Under the pieces are notes generated by a model that did not search any database, was not told the origin of the DNA, and was given only the letters and a program-made list of their open reading frames with translations. The position numbers and the translations under genes are program-made. Shown piece after piece: positions 23,301-38,300 of a DNA stretch of 64,000 nucleotides (position 1 is the stretch's first letter; each line of letters begins with the position of its first letter). The DNA comes from Kingdonia uniflora (Eukaryota > Streptophyta > Magnoliopsida > Ranunculales > Circaeasteraceae). The DNA is taken from NCBI GenBank assembly GCA_014058105.1, contig JACGCM010000679.1, positions 434,001 through 498,000 of the forward strand, in the 5' to 3' direction.

Positions 23301-26300
23301 TCAAGGTTCAAGATTGATGTTTTCCTTGTGGGATACCAATCAAAATGTTTATGTCTGTGGGGTGTCATTCAAACTTATTTTATGCCACTCTGTTGAGCAC
23401 CCGAGCCCTCAAGTTGAGACAATCTCCAAAAGCTCAGTTCAACTGATACTTTCAGCAATCTTTGTTTTAGATTTCTAATGTCTAGTGACATTTCTCTTCA
23501 ATTTTTTTGGCAGGTATGACAAAGGAGCCTACTTGTTCTTACCATCTTTTGTGATGCGAACTCATGGAGCAAAACAACAACGAGAAGCACTTAAGAGGAG
23601 TCCGCAGAAGCAATTAACACCAGTATACGAGGTAAGGACGTTGAACTGTTATATTCTTGGATCCTGTAGAGAATCCCTCCTTCCCAGCAATAGGGCTGCA
23701 TATCGGTCGGGTTGGACGGGCTTTTAAGAGTGTCCAATCCCGGCCGCGACTTTGGTCGCTTTGCCCATGACCAACCCAACCCAACTTCGGGTTGGAAATT
23801 CTTGACCGCGACCAACCCAAAGTTTGCACACATATGTTCAGGCGGGCTAAATGACCAAAGACATTTGGGTGGTCATGTTTGGCGTCATTTGCACAAATTT
23901 ACCAACACCAAATTCAAAAAAATAAATTTTATTCAATGCACAATACACCGTCATCAAAATAAGCTTCACTTCAAACAAAAAGTACACCATCATCATGAGA
24001 TGAGAGTTATGTGGTGAGTAAGGAGTGAATCGAATTCTTATAGCGACTTCAAGCTCCTAGGTTTGTGAGAGAAACACTTGAACTAGAGGCTGTAAAGTTA
24101 CTTAGGAAGCTAAACTCAAGTAAAACCTAGATATATATTAAATAATTTTTATACCATTTTCGGGTTTGGGTTGAATCGGGTTGGGCCATAACCTCTGACC
24201 ATGACCAACCCAAAAATATTCGGGTTTCATTCGGGTTGAGCATACTATTTTTGTGACCATGACCGACCAAAGTTTGGGTTGGGCGCAGGTTGGTCGGGTA
24301 AAACCCATCCAACTTGCAACCCTACCCAACAAAACCCAATTTGATCTGACAAAAATTTGGGGCAAGGACTGGACCCTTTTCGATATTCGTCACTGCTTGG
24401 GATACTTATTAAAAGAGAATTAAGAGATGGGTGTGAGCTTCTAAATGATTTATTTTTGTGGCATTAATGGCTTTGAAATGAACTATACAGGCGTTGGATA
24501 CACTTGGAAGTACCAAATGGAGGATCAACAGAAGGGTTTTTCGTGTGGTAGAATCAATATGGGCTAGTGGAGGCTCGCTTGCTGACATGGTCGACCGTGA
24601 CGATGTACGTCATGTTTTTTTTTGAAGTTGACGTCATTTTTGTACCAGCATTATCATTTCCGTAATAATGATCTATTTGTAGAGTTGAGATTTCCAAATT
24701 GGAAGTTCACTCCATATTTGCTGCAGATACCACTTTGTTTTCTGGTTGTTTTGTGAACCTCTTCGTGCTTAACAATGAGAGACACTCCTCGTTTTCCTAT
24801 GAAAGACTAAAGAAAAAACTGTGAACCCTCTTATATGTATTAACTGTTTTGAGATAGTCCTTACACCTAGGTGGTATCGCAAAAGGATCCCACATCATAA
24901 GGGATAGCTCAGTTCTTTAATTAATCTAATCGTGTACACGCAGAAATGTGGTATATTTTATTAATGATCATGCAGGGGGTAATGAAAAAGGGCCTCAAAG
25001 TGTAGGAGTATCTCCCAATAGCTATATCAAATAATTTCTATACTTTCAATGTTTTGAACCACAGGTTCCTGTACCAGTGAAACCAGACACCGAGGATGAA
25101 GCAGAACTTAAAAAATGGAAATGGAAAGCTAGTGCTGCGAAGAAAGAAAATAGGCAGAGACATTCACAACGGTGTGATGTAGAGCTTAAACTGGATGTAT
25201 GAACTTCTTTTCACCTATGCTAATTTATAAACGTCAAATAATGTTGTCCTACATAGCTGTTATACCGAATATCGGCATAATGTTGTTGCATCAAATCTCG
25301 ACACGCATACACACACACACACACACACGCAAACAGATAGCCGAAGCTTCGATTTAATTGTACTATAGATCTAATTTCAGATATTGGAATTAAAGGCTCC
25401 AAATAATTAACAATCAATTTGAATAAATTCATCCACTTTATATTTTCTACACAAAGTCAGCCATTGTTTTATATATGATATATTGGAAAATATCCATGGG
25501 GACACAGAATATCTCTGGATATGTCTATAATATGCACCATGCCATGCATCTTGCAATTAAGTTTGAGATTATTATGATAAAATCCGAGAACTTAGATTAA
25601 TGTGATAATAATGTACTATTTCAATGGCAAAATAATACTTTATTCTTTCAAAGGAGATAAAAATAATTCCAACCTTCACATTTCTAATTAAAAGTTTCGT
25701 CATTCAATTTCTTCTAATGCACCAATTAAAGAAATTGCAGAATTTGAATTTTTTCCACATCTAATTTATTGATTCAAGTAAATTACTAAAGCCGATTAGT
25801 ATTTGCTCAACATACCCGATAAATGAATGGCATATCTGATATATCGGTGAAATAGCCGACATCGGGATGATATATTGGATTTATCGTGACACATTGGACT
25901 TCCTGATGCTTTAAACATGTCATCAATATGATGTAACGTATTGGCTGATGTGTCGAATGTGTCACTGACATAACGAAAAATCTAATCAGCGACATATCTT
26001 TTGACTTAATTGTCTAAAACCGTGAAACCAACTAAAGAAGTGATTACAAGCAGTAGGCCTTAACCTTATTTAGGAGATTCAACCCTACTACAATTCTAAC
26101 TACTAATCCTAATACTAAATTGGACAATACATTCTTATTTATAACCAATTTAGAAATAAATAATAATAAAAAACATAGAAATGTGGGAGGGAAAATAATC
26201 AGCAAGAGTGGGAGAGAGGATTCAGGAGATAGTTTATGCGTCTCCCGACGTATATATTCTAATCTTCTTTCAATTTGAAAATATATTATCTGATGTATCA

Positions 26301-29300
26301 AGTAATATTTTCGCTTCAACCAATATTATCCTGATATATCTGTTCCTTTGCAAAACTTATCAAATTGATATGTCCACTGTCCACTTATCCATTGTATTTG
26401 TTACTCCAGACTTTCAACATATCAGACTTGCATTCATATACTAATCGATATTTTGATAGATGTTTTCTGGTCAGTAGTACATAATGCACTAATATTTTGA
26501 TTTGTACAATAGGTAGCCCGTAAAATAAAAGACGAGGATGGTTTCTTCTTCCCACATAACCTTGATTTTCGAGGCCGTGCATACCCAATGCATCCTCATT
26601 TAAACCATCTTGGTTCAGACATGTGCCGTGGGGTCCTTGAGTTTGGTGAAGGACGTCCTCTTGGAAAGATGGGTTTACGCTGGTTGAAGATACACTTAGC
26701 GAACTTGTATGCCGGTGGCGTTGACAAGTTATCCCACGACGGCCGAATTTCATTTACTGAGAGTCACTTGGATGATATATTTGACTCCGCAGACAAGCCA
26801 CTTGAAGGTATGCGTTGGTGGTTGAATGCCGAAGACCCATTTCAATGCTTGGCAGCTTGTATCAATATTTCTGATGCTCTGAGAAGCCCGTCGCCGGAGA
26901 GTACCATCTCACATATGCCCGTGCATCAGGTACTTTCCTCTAGATGTAGTCACGAATATCTTGCCTTTTTATCGGGAATTTCAATAAGCATTATTTTATA
27001 TTATGTTACTATTTATGTTTCCAAAATGTCAAACTTATTAGTGTTTCACCCTAAAAGAGGTTACATATTTAGAACTATCACTAAGTAAGTTGTTTAGCTT
27101 GGGGGTCTCTTTGGAATCAGGCTTGGCCAAAAAGATTTGATTAGGAAGGATGTATATTGCAGCAGCTCATGTTTTTCTCTTGATTTTTCTAGCTGATATT
27201 TGATTGCTAACCAAAGAAATAATGTGATTTCCATATCCAAGAGTTGGGTTGGAACATCTTCCTATTGAAACTCTAATTTTAGTTGGCCTCCTCTGATTGA
27301 GAGTTAAGTCCTATCGCTCTTCTCATCACTATATATCGGGTATGAGTAGCCTCTATCTCAACAGAATGACAGAAGAACCTCTAATGAGCGGGACTTTCCT
27401 GTGAGCTTTTTCTACTTTACCGTCTCACAAACACATTAGGGTCTCAAATATCCCTTTGAAAATTTCTTTCTTACCTCAGGTGCTGCTTTAGGTAGAGTTT
27501 CAACTTCTGAAGAATCTCATTGCTGAAATTTGGATTTTGCTATATATCCTCTGTGTGTCGACACAGTAGGGAGTCAGTGATTCATTTAACTTATGAGTTA
27601 AGGGGGCTGCAGGTATTTGGCACTATTTTCTTCCGGTTGGCAGATCAAGTCTATGTGAATGGATATGGGCCTTACTTTGGTATCTACCCAAGGTCGGGAG
27701 GCTCATGAATTTTGCTATTATTTCGGCTATTTGGACAGAGAGGAATGGTTTCATCTTCATAGAAAACTGATCCCTCGCATTATTCAAGTGATTCAGGTTC
27801 CTCTGGAAACGATTTCATCTTTAGATAACACTGGCCCCTCACATTAATCAAGAGAAGGCCGGTGACGGTTTTAGAAGGTATTCTTGATGTTTTTGTGATT
27901 GGTTGAGATAGGTTGACGAAGGACGCCTATTGTCTAGGTCTTGGGCTAGCTATTTGGTGGCCACATCATATTTAATAATATTCCTTCCTCTTAGTTTATG
28001 TTTGTCTTGTACTTTGTTTCTGCGTTTTCTCTCCTTAAGATTGTTTTTAATAATAGAATCTTACGTATATACAGAAGGACTTTGATGTATATGGGAGAAT
28101 ATAAGGCACCGAATTCTTTGCATTTAAAAGTTGTTGACATTGTTATTCTTTCAACATTTGTTTTGTAGCTGTCTACAAGATTTGATGACAAAGCTTACCA
28201 AAAGTAAAATTTTGCTTTAATGCCTTTTGAGAATGTACAATTATTTTATTGATAGTCATGAAACTTTTTGAGAGGGAAAGATTAAAATCCAAATCAAGGA
28301 GAAAAGAAAAAAGTAATACAATTAGCATCAAAAATATTACAAAAATGGAAGTTCCAATTGCCATGTTCCCCTCCATTACGTAAAAATCCTCAAGGGTCCA
28401 AGTTTTTTTTATCACAAGTATTTTTGAGATACAAATGTGCCAAAAAAAGTTTCCTGAATCACACCATACTCCGTACCAACAAGTAATAATTTTTGATTCC
28501 CAATGTTGGTCTCAAGGCCTTCTTTAAACTTGTTCCACATGTTGAAGATCTGCCTCCGTAGAATGACGCCATATGTGATGTTAGGCTAACATTTACATGT
28601 ATTAACACCGTTCATCCAACACAAACGATGGAAAAACTTAAGATACTTACAATTTTGGGTTCATTCTTTTTAGGATGGGTCGTGTAATGGCTTACAACAC
28701 TATGCAGCGCTTGGAAGAGACAAGGTAAAAGCATGTTTCCCTTGTTGTTTGTTAGCGTTTTGTTATGACGAGTTTTGATAATTTTTTTTGATATATTTGT
28801 AATATAGCGTAGAAGTGTAAGTGATAAAATTAATATGGCGTAAGCCTCAAAATATTAATACAATTTGATAGAACTGGTATTTATCAAGTACCTTTCCTAA
28901 GAAGAAAATTTGGATTCCTAAGTTGCCTTCTAAGGTGGTTTTTTTTGCATGGACGTTATTCTTGAATAAAGCTCTTACTATTGACAATCTTTGTAAATAC
29001 AAAATTCTTATTGTCAATTTTTGTTTTATGTGTAAAAAAGATGGGGAGTCCATTGATCATCTTTTTTTTTTTTGCCCTTTTACTGAGAGTATTTGGATTG
29101 AATTATTTATTGGGATTGGCATTCCGTGGTCGTATTTTAGGAACGTTAAAGTGCTCTTAACAAATTGGAAGATGAGGAACCTTGTTGGTCGTGGTAAGGT
29201 GTTGTGGCGTTTTCTACCTTTGTTAGTAATGTGGGCAATTTGGCTCGAATGTAACGCAAGGAAGTTTGAAGGGTTGGAGAAGTCAAGATCCTCGGTGGTG

Positions 29301-32300
29301 GTGTCAATTAAAGCTTTAATCTTTTGGTAGAGCAAAGCCGCTTCGGATATGTTAGGGACATCTTTTGAGTCGCTTATGGTTAAGTAGAGGGAGACTATCA
29401 TCATGAGTTCCACTTGATGGGTCATAGTGTAGTCTTTTTTATTTTTGCCTTCTCCTAGAGAGGATGTTTTTTTTTTTTGTTCTTTGTTCTTGTTCGTTTT
29501 TGGGGTGTTGTGCGCTTCTTTCATCACTAAATTTTACATTCATTAAAAAACAAACAAACTAGTATTTATAATTTTTTCAAAACTACTAACAACTTTAAAG
29601 AAATAATAATCCTAAACATCTTTTTATAGAACAAAAGAAACGTCAAATTGGAAACTCTAATTCTACTACAATTTGAAAACTTTCTTATCCATATAAATAA
29701 AATAAAATCTTAATAAAAAATATATCTTTTAAATAAAATATGTTCCTAAAAAGAATACATTCTAAATACATATATTATAATATCTTCTAGAGAAATAGTG
29801 TATTGATCCACTCTATATACTTGCACACCGATACTGTCCCCACCTTAGAAGAGGATATAAAAGATTTTTCAAGTCCTCAAGACTCAATAGGGTTGAGACA
29901 GGGAGTTCCTTTGTCTCTTTTTTTCTTTATTATAGCATAGGAGGTATTGTCAAGGGGTTTGCAAAAGCAGTTTGAGATAGGTAATACTAGCTTCGATGCT
30001 GTTAGAAAAGGTGTCACTCCGGTTACACATTTATTCTATGCAAATGATTTCACGGTCTTCTTAAATGGTTGCCAAAGCTTTGTCTATGGTCTTATGTTGT
30101 TCTTGAACTGCTATGAGGGAGTGTCTGGTAATAAAAGTCATTTAACTCAAATCCGCAATTCTGATCCATGAGATGGTTTCCCAGGTGAGAAAACAAATCA
30201 TGAAGAATGTTACAGGTTCCAGCTTAAAGAATGTTCTATTACTTAACTTGAAGCACCCATCTATTATTGTAGAGCAAAATCAGCATATTTTGATGGGCTA
30301 GTGGAGAAGATACATTAGAGATTTGAAGGTTGGCAGTCTAAACTGCTTTCACATGGAGGTAAGTTGGTCATGTTAAACCATGTCTTGCATGGTGGCCCCT
30401 TTCAGTTTCAGAGAGAATTGAGAGCCTCTTCGTGCATTTTTTTTGGGAGAATATGAAGGTAATTCAAACAGTGTTGGGTGGCATGGGAGAAAAGTTCTAA
30501 GCCTAAGAAGGAAGGTGGTCTTGGTGTTAGATCTCTGAGGGACATTTAGTGAAGCTTTTCTGTTGAAGAAGGCTTGGCATCTTAAGCATGGACAGTCAGC
30601 TTGGGCTGTTTATTTACAGAAAAATACTTTGCAGGTTCTCATCCGATGAGTAACGTTTCTTTTGCATCAAGATTCTGGAGACATTTGGAGGAGTCGTTCG
30701 ATGATGTGCGAGATAATACTGCCTGGATTTGGGGAGAAGGTGAGCTGATTTTCTGGAGGGGCCATTGGATGGGCCAGGGTGCTACAGAAGATATATTTTA
30801 GATAAGAAATATAAGGCTGTATGGGCTCTGGAACCAAAGGGAATTTCACTATAAATCTGCTTGGAAGCTTATTACAAGAAAGGGAACTGTGCTGGCGACA
30901 TATGATTGGTTATGGTGCAATTTAATGCCTACTAAAATCCATGTATTTATATGATGGATTTGCTTTAATACCCAAACGATTCTGAGATAATAATATATAT
31001 GAAGGATGGTAATGGAAGCTCAAACGATCTTTACGAAGGTTATCCAATGGTTAAGGGAGTGCTCTCAGAGATTCAAGCCTATTAATGCAACTTTTCGGGA
31101 TGGACTAGCTATACTGGCGATGGGTTTACATACTAAGAAGGCTACAATGAAAAGACCAATATTGGTTATATGGAGGCCTCTTTTTAGAGGGTCGTATAAA
31201 CTGAATACAGATGGGGCATGTAGAGGACAGCCTGGCATTTGTGGTGGAGGAGTGTTTAGGGATCATTCTTTTGTATTTGGTTTTTCTGCTTGGCTGGGAC
31301 TGGGGACTAATATATATCCTATACGCTGAAGTCGTAGCTTTGATTATTGGTTTGAGCCTTTGAGGTTATGCAAACAGTGAATGCTTTATCGAGTGAAGAT
31401 GGACTTAGATGCAAAGGTTATAGTGTTATGGAGTCAAACAGGTGGTGCTAGTAGTGATAACTACAATGGGGTTGTGGTGCTTTTGGATCTATGGAGGCTT
31501 TTAGTTTGAGCATATGAGGTAAGACTGAGTAATGAGGCTACTCATGTGTGTACTAGGTGCAACATTGGGACAAGTTGATTGCAAGGCATGGTGGCAGTGT
31601 TTCTAAGAGCTGGTTGTAGGCTAAGGGACATAGGTTATTGTATTCAAGAATGGTAACTCCTGCTGTAGTGAGTCATTCAGGTATATCTTGCATTATCTCT
31701 AGTCTGGTCCTTGTTGTTCGACCAGATGGGAAACCAGTCGTCCAACCTCCCCCCCTTATGCTTTATATTTCTTGGGTAGCTTAGGTGATAACTCTCTCAC
31801 CTGCATTTGGCACACACATTTACTATGTATATCATAATTTCCATTCACTATGTTAGTTATATGAGTGCTTTTGCATTTTCTACTAAATTAAACAAGTAGG
31901 TTTTGTTCTATGAAACCCGGGTTGGTAGGATCTGGTCTCCATCTGTCTGTCCTCAAGCATTTTCTCCTCCTTTCTCTCTCTCTACCTTATTGTCTATAGT
32001 AAAAACAAGAACCACCGCCGAGCAACAACCATAACTGTTGGTCAGTAACGTCTCTTCTTTCCCTCTTCTGTGCTTTTTTGATCCTCATTGCTCAAGCAAT
32101 ATAGCACTATATGCATGTGGACTCTGCGAGCACATTCTTGTACTATATCACATAAGTTTTTGTGTGGAATCTATATATTTGAAAACCAATCATGTTATTT
32201 CATTTATGTTAAATTGGCCTACTTATTTTGACTATTCATTTCTTGTGATAATCATGATTGGTGAATTTCGATTTAAAATTGTGAAGTTTCAATTATTGTT

Positions 32301-35300
32301 GTGTTCTTATGCAATCAAATTATGCCTTGTGATTCATTGTTCAACTTCTTCAGTTGGGAGCAGCTACAGTAAATCTTGTAGATGCAGAGAAACCTGCTGA
32401 TGTCTACTCAGGGATAGCTGCTAGGTACGCCATTTTCTCTAAACTCACAAAAACATTACTACTTAATCATACTTTATATTCGTCTATGTAGATCTTGTGA
32501 CGAAATGGAGGAATTCAGTTATTAGTGGATTCAACGTGATGTCAAGTACTCTTTGTAATGTTTTTTTTAAGCCCATGCTAGCAGGGGCGGAACCACTGTC
32601 TGAGTTAGTTTTTTGGATTTTCTTGTGTGCGTGTGTGTGGGGGGGAGGGGTGAGTTTTCCATCTTGATTGGTTGCTTATGCCATGGGTTTTTAGTCTTTG
32701 GGGTAATGATATTTTGGCAGGGATGGTGCCAGTTAGTCTTTGGGGAAGACTTATGAAGTTATTTTTTTGATAATAAAGGGCATGGTTGCAGACACTGCTT
32801 ATGTTCCTGTATGCGTACGCATTTGATCGTTTCTTCTCTTAAAACTAGTTAGCTACTGAATGCAACTCTGTCAAGGGATTGCGGAGATATATGTACCTAT
32901 TATAATTTTCATATACTATTTCGTAAAAATTGTTCTCACGTCTTATTCGTATGATTTTATTCACGAGTTAAAATACTCAGTTTCGTTCTGTATGGCAAAG
33001 AAAGAATTAGGAATAGCAGAAAGGCCCAACTTGACCCACAAAAAGTTGATCTTTGTTTTCTAATATACCCCTAAAAAATTTCGGGAGCCCCCGCCCCTGA
33101 AGCCTCACATCCTCTTAAGCCCTCCAGTATAGGTTCCTGGTTCCGCCCCTGAAAATGAGCAATATACTACATTGCCTAAGCCTTGCTAAGGCACTCTTTA
33201 TCAGAATATCCAAATCATGCATAATGTCTTCACAAATTAGAAGAAAGGAAGTATTTATGTGGGTGTGAATATATGTATATTACGCAAATACTCAAAATCA
33301 TTTCATCAGAGGCAGAGGGAATGCCCTAGCTTGCAGAGGCAATGGCAAATACATCTTTTGACAAAAAAGTCAAAGAATTGAGATGTCTCCCCCGTTAATT
33401 GACAGCTTAGAATAGTTGTAACAAAATCAATTTTCTTTTATGGTTAAGAGAACTCATCACCCCGGAGTGAACCCTTTTGTGAGGGCCTAGAAGAACGAGT
33501 TCTTGAACTAAAAAATGACATTTTGATTTTGCTGAAATTTGATACTGGACATCTTCTTATTGAATCCAAATGGGGTGTATCCTATTCACGTAGGAACATA
33601 AATGAATGAAAACCATATATACTTGAATGGTATTTCTTAATTATAATGTAAACAAGGTAACGATAGGGGAAAACAAAAACTTAATCACCTAATGAAATTT
33701 TTTTAGGGAACCCAATTTTTTTTTGGGAGGCCAAGCACCTTTAGTTGTTTATATAACTTTTTTTTTGCTTTTTGCTGATAAATTTACAATATTTTGGGTA
33801 AGTGGTCTACCTAATCATTTTTATATATAGTCCTTTTTTTGGGTGTTGGAAAGATAAGTATTTCGTTGAAAATATTCCCCACCAATCCCATGGATATCCA
33901 GAGACACATTTTCTGCAAAGATATTTACAATTTTCCAGTTGTTTGCATTCCACGGCTGAATTAAATGGTGATGTAGGCGAAAGGAGTCTATCAACTTATA
34001 ATCCCATCATTACTTACGTCTTGGAACACCTCGGCACAAAAAACCAACAAAAAGAAAAAAAATGAACTCACACTAAAATATTTGATCTCTGCGTGCCCCA
34101 TTGTGGAAGACATCCCAGAAAAGAGGGTAACTTAAGGCGCTGTTTGCATACCTTATTCATAGCACATCATTTCCACTAAATCGATAAAGCCGTGTTTGTT
34201 ATATTTCCAACTAAGGTCGAATGGCGACGAATCACCGGTAAACAATGGTTAATCTTAGCGCATCATAGCCTTTTGTTGATTTTGATGCAATGCAAATTGA
34301 AAACCAAACAAGACCTTGATTTGCCCTATTCTCTGGGACATGTGTTGCACTATGGAGGCGGAGATTACAGTTACTTTTTTTGATTTTTGAGTTAAGTGTC
34401 CTTGATTTGCTTCTTTTTCCACTGGAAAGCAAATAATCCTAGGAAAATCTGTTTGCAGCTGTTTGATTTCATTTTTAAGGTTCCACAATATTTTGTAATG
34501 GACGGCGTCTTACACACGAAAGAACTGGTCCTGTGAGTGTGCACTTATGAAGATTCGTCTATAAACTTCCAAACAAAGACCTAGGGTTGTAGCGGTAAAA
34601 GTGGACTATTTTTTTCTTAATGGCTCAAGCTTTATTGTAAATGTATACATCATTCTGCAAGGATTTCATTTAGTGATGGTATTTTTTATGAAATTAAATT
34701 CATCTAATACGTGATGTTCGCAATGCAGAGTTCTTGACATCATGCGGAAAGACGCACAGAATGATCCAGAAACTGATCAAAATGCATTGCGCGCTAGAAT
34801 TCTTATTAACGAGGTCAGTTTATTACATCTAACTGTCTTGATCATTGGTAACCATTCATCACAATGTCCAACAATATTCATGAAATATCATTACTTGTTT
34901 GCTCACCAATACAATTTATCTGCTGGAAATATTTCATAAACAAAATATGGAATAGGTAGTTTATCGCGATATCTGTTGTTAAAAAACAGTATTATACAGT
35001 ATATTGTTATAGTTTATTTGAATATATATATTCATATAATCCATCACATATCCCCAGATAAACTGATGGATACTATAACCATATACTTTCAACCTCCCAA
35101 ATGAGAGGATGAGATGTGCGGATGAAATTTCAGATGTTTTGTATATTCATTATTAAAATAACATAAACATCGCAAGTCATCTTGATATATTGACTTTTTC
35201 ATACTTATAATATGGCCAAATTGGCATTCTAATCTTATAGTTGGCTCGTTGTTTTGGAAGCTTTTAATGAATTGTTTTTTCCTGATTATACTTGTAACAG

Positions 35301-38300
35301 TTTGTCTTGCAACTAATAATTGACTGTGATGACTGCACATATATCTAGGTGGATAGAAAATTGGTGAAGCAAACAGTGATGACATCAGTGTATGGTGTCA
35401 CTTATATTGGGGCCAGAGATCAGATCAAGAAAAGATTAAAAGAGCGTCCTGCAATTGCAGATAACGAGGAATTGTTTGGTGCAGCTTGTTATGCAGCAAA
35501 AGTAAGTTTTAAAATTTGAGATGGAATCATAGTTGTTATGTCTACAAGTCTACACCATGCCAAGATAAGGATTACTATGAAAGATTTGATTAGAATAAAT
35601 TACTTAAACCTACCATAGTTGTCCTTCGAGACTACAATTATTTTACTGTTTTAGTTGATCTACTCCCTCGATATCATATTTCTCAAAATAAACCATGGTC
35701 CAAAAGCTTGCTACATATCATGGTATACATATTTTTGACTATGAGATGCAATATATTTGTGTTGAAAGCTATTCATCAAAATGTTTAATTTATGTACAAG
35801 ATTGTTATTTATACTTTATTATGCCCCACTCCACCGCCGATATTGTCCCCACCTTAAGCACCTTCCACATGAAGGTTTGGGGTTTTGTTTGTCTCTCAGA
35901 AGACCACGGTGCTAAGTGAGAATGAAAGTCCACATATGTTTCAAACTTGCGGGATCCTGCCCGATGTGGGACTATTACAATCCTCCTATCTTAGGAACTA
36001 GTCGTGCTCGATTCTGATACCATTTGTAATGCCCCATTCCACTTTTGATATTGTCCCCACCTTAGCCGCCACCCCCCACATGAAGGTGTGAGGTTTTTAT
36101 TTGTCCATCAAAAGGCGTCGATGCCAAGTGAGAGTGAAAACCCACAATCTATGCATCATTTGTGTTCGTGTAACAATTTCCAAGAGCTAGATTATCATTA
36201 AATAAAATAGTAATAGTAAGAAAAAAGTCAATTGAGCATCCTTGAAGTATCGCCCTTCAAAAACAATCGCAATGTATTCAGTTCCACAATGATTTGACAT
36301 TGTGCTCAATCATTCTGTTGCCTTTACTTTCTTTTTAACGTTGATGTAAACAATAGTGTCATTGTAGAAAATCAAATTGTACAATGCATAAGGTTGTTTG
36401 AAATAGATGGTATTGGGTTTTGCTGGAATAACAATAATTTATCTACATATACTTATGTAGACATTTTTTGGATGCACAGATCACCTTAACTGCCTTGGAC
36501 GAGATGTTTGAAGCTGCATGTAGCATCATGAGCTGGCTTACTGAATGTGCGAAGGTATGTATCACTTGTCTCTCATTATTACATACCTTGTCTCTCATTA
36601 TGATAAATGTGTGCATGCTTAGTGGTTACACTTGTTGATGTAAATTATCTGGCATAAGCAAGAAGTTAGAGTAATACTAAAAAATAAATATATTCTGAGG
36701 GTTTAAACTATACTCTAAGGCTCCTACTTTGGCTAGTACTGCCAAAGTAGTCAATGCGTATGCGACCACGGGTAGAATAATGTGACATGAATTTTACGAC
36801 TATAATGCTACATGTAGAATCTTTTCTCTATCTTTTCTAAACCCTTTTTCTCTCTTCTTTTTCCTTGATTACTATAGCAAATAATTCCTTAAACTTCATC
36901 AAAATTTCCAGCATAACCTTTGTACATATTTAAAATTTGGATTTCCACCCGCAAGCGTTATTTGAATGGAACTACCCTTTGTTAATTTTGTAGGGCAAAT
37001 TAGCTTTTAGACTCTACATAATAATGACCACGAATTGGTCTAACTGCCCTTGATTATCTTTTTTAGCTTTTAGACCTTAAAATTCACTAATTCTTTTAAA
37101 ATACCAAGTTTACCCTTTATGCTTCGTCTTCCCCAACACTCTCAAAACCACTCATTTGCATCCGAATACCATTAGAAGGTTGAGTTTATTGTTGATAATT
37201 AGGAAACGAAGAAATTATTGTATAATAGTGAAAAGGGTTTGTAGTTATGAACTAAAAACTATTGTTAAGTGATAGATTATGCCTCGTGGGTCGTCTACCC
37301 ACGAGGCCACGTACTTTCTACTTTTAACTATATATTGATGTTAGGAGCCTTGCTAGTTTTTCAGTTCTCTTATTTTGAGTTGAGGGGAAAACTCTAAGAA
37401 ACCCTAGAATTACAATAAAATATAATTTGTTGCTTCCGCAGTCGTAGTAACTAACAACTTGGTACGAGAGCCATGAGCGAACCTAGGTTTGCCTTCTATG
37501 TTCGTGCAATTCTTGAGATAGCAAGGTTGGAGGTGGGAGTTGTGACGGAGGATTCGAAGAAATTCGTTGGAGATGAAACACCTCGAAGAGACGACGGAGA
37601 GAGAGGGTCACTGTGCGATTGATGTAATAGGTGGGAAAGACGGAGACATGTCAGAGAGTTCTCGATCAAAAGGCAACAAAGGGGTTGTGACTTGGATGTG
37701 AGGAGTTCACATGATCAACGATTCCAATCATTAGAAAGCCCAACCGAAGATGACCAACCCTAATCCTAAACCCTTGCCGAGAATTCGACGAATGATGGGA
37801 GAGGAGCAAAATTACTCGTCGTTGACAAAGGAGGGAACACTGGGTGATATGGTGGTAAAAAATCAGGAGGGAGAGGTCTCTCCGTCGAAGTCCGTGAAAA
37901 TTGTGAAATCACGATCGAGAAAAACCATAAATTTTGTGAAAACGAAGGCATATCTTCGTGCCAGGGCACATGAGGCACGTGCATACCACGCACGCAACAG
38001 TCACGACAAGCACACGCCTGGGCATCGGGCAAGGCACAAGACAGGGCAAGAGGCAGACACGAAGCAGGCACATCTCGCACACACGAAGGCAGGGGCACGT
38101 GGCACAAGGCACAAGGGTAGGGCATGCCATCCAATGGCACAAGCATGCCCATACGACCGCCTTTAGGTATCGAACCAACAAGGGGGGGGGGACGTCTTAA
38201 TCTGTATGTCTTCATGTGGTGGGGTATTCGACAAAGATGGATATGTCTACCGCCAAAAGATCCTCCAATTCGTAAGACCAATAGTTTCATAACAGCAGGC

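Noticed and set aside
26588..27088. Separate 166-codon gene
   Set aside because: It is RpoT exon 9 running into intron 9; the conserved frame stops at the GT donor at 26930.
30034..30048. Functional reverse transcriptase
   Set aside because: The active-site motif reads YAND and the frame is broken several times.
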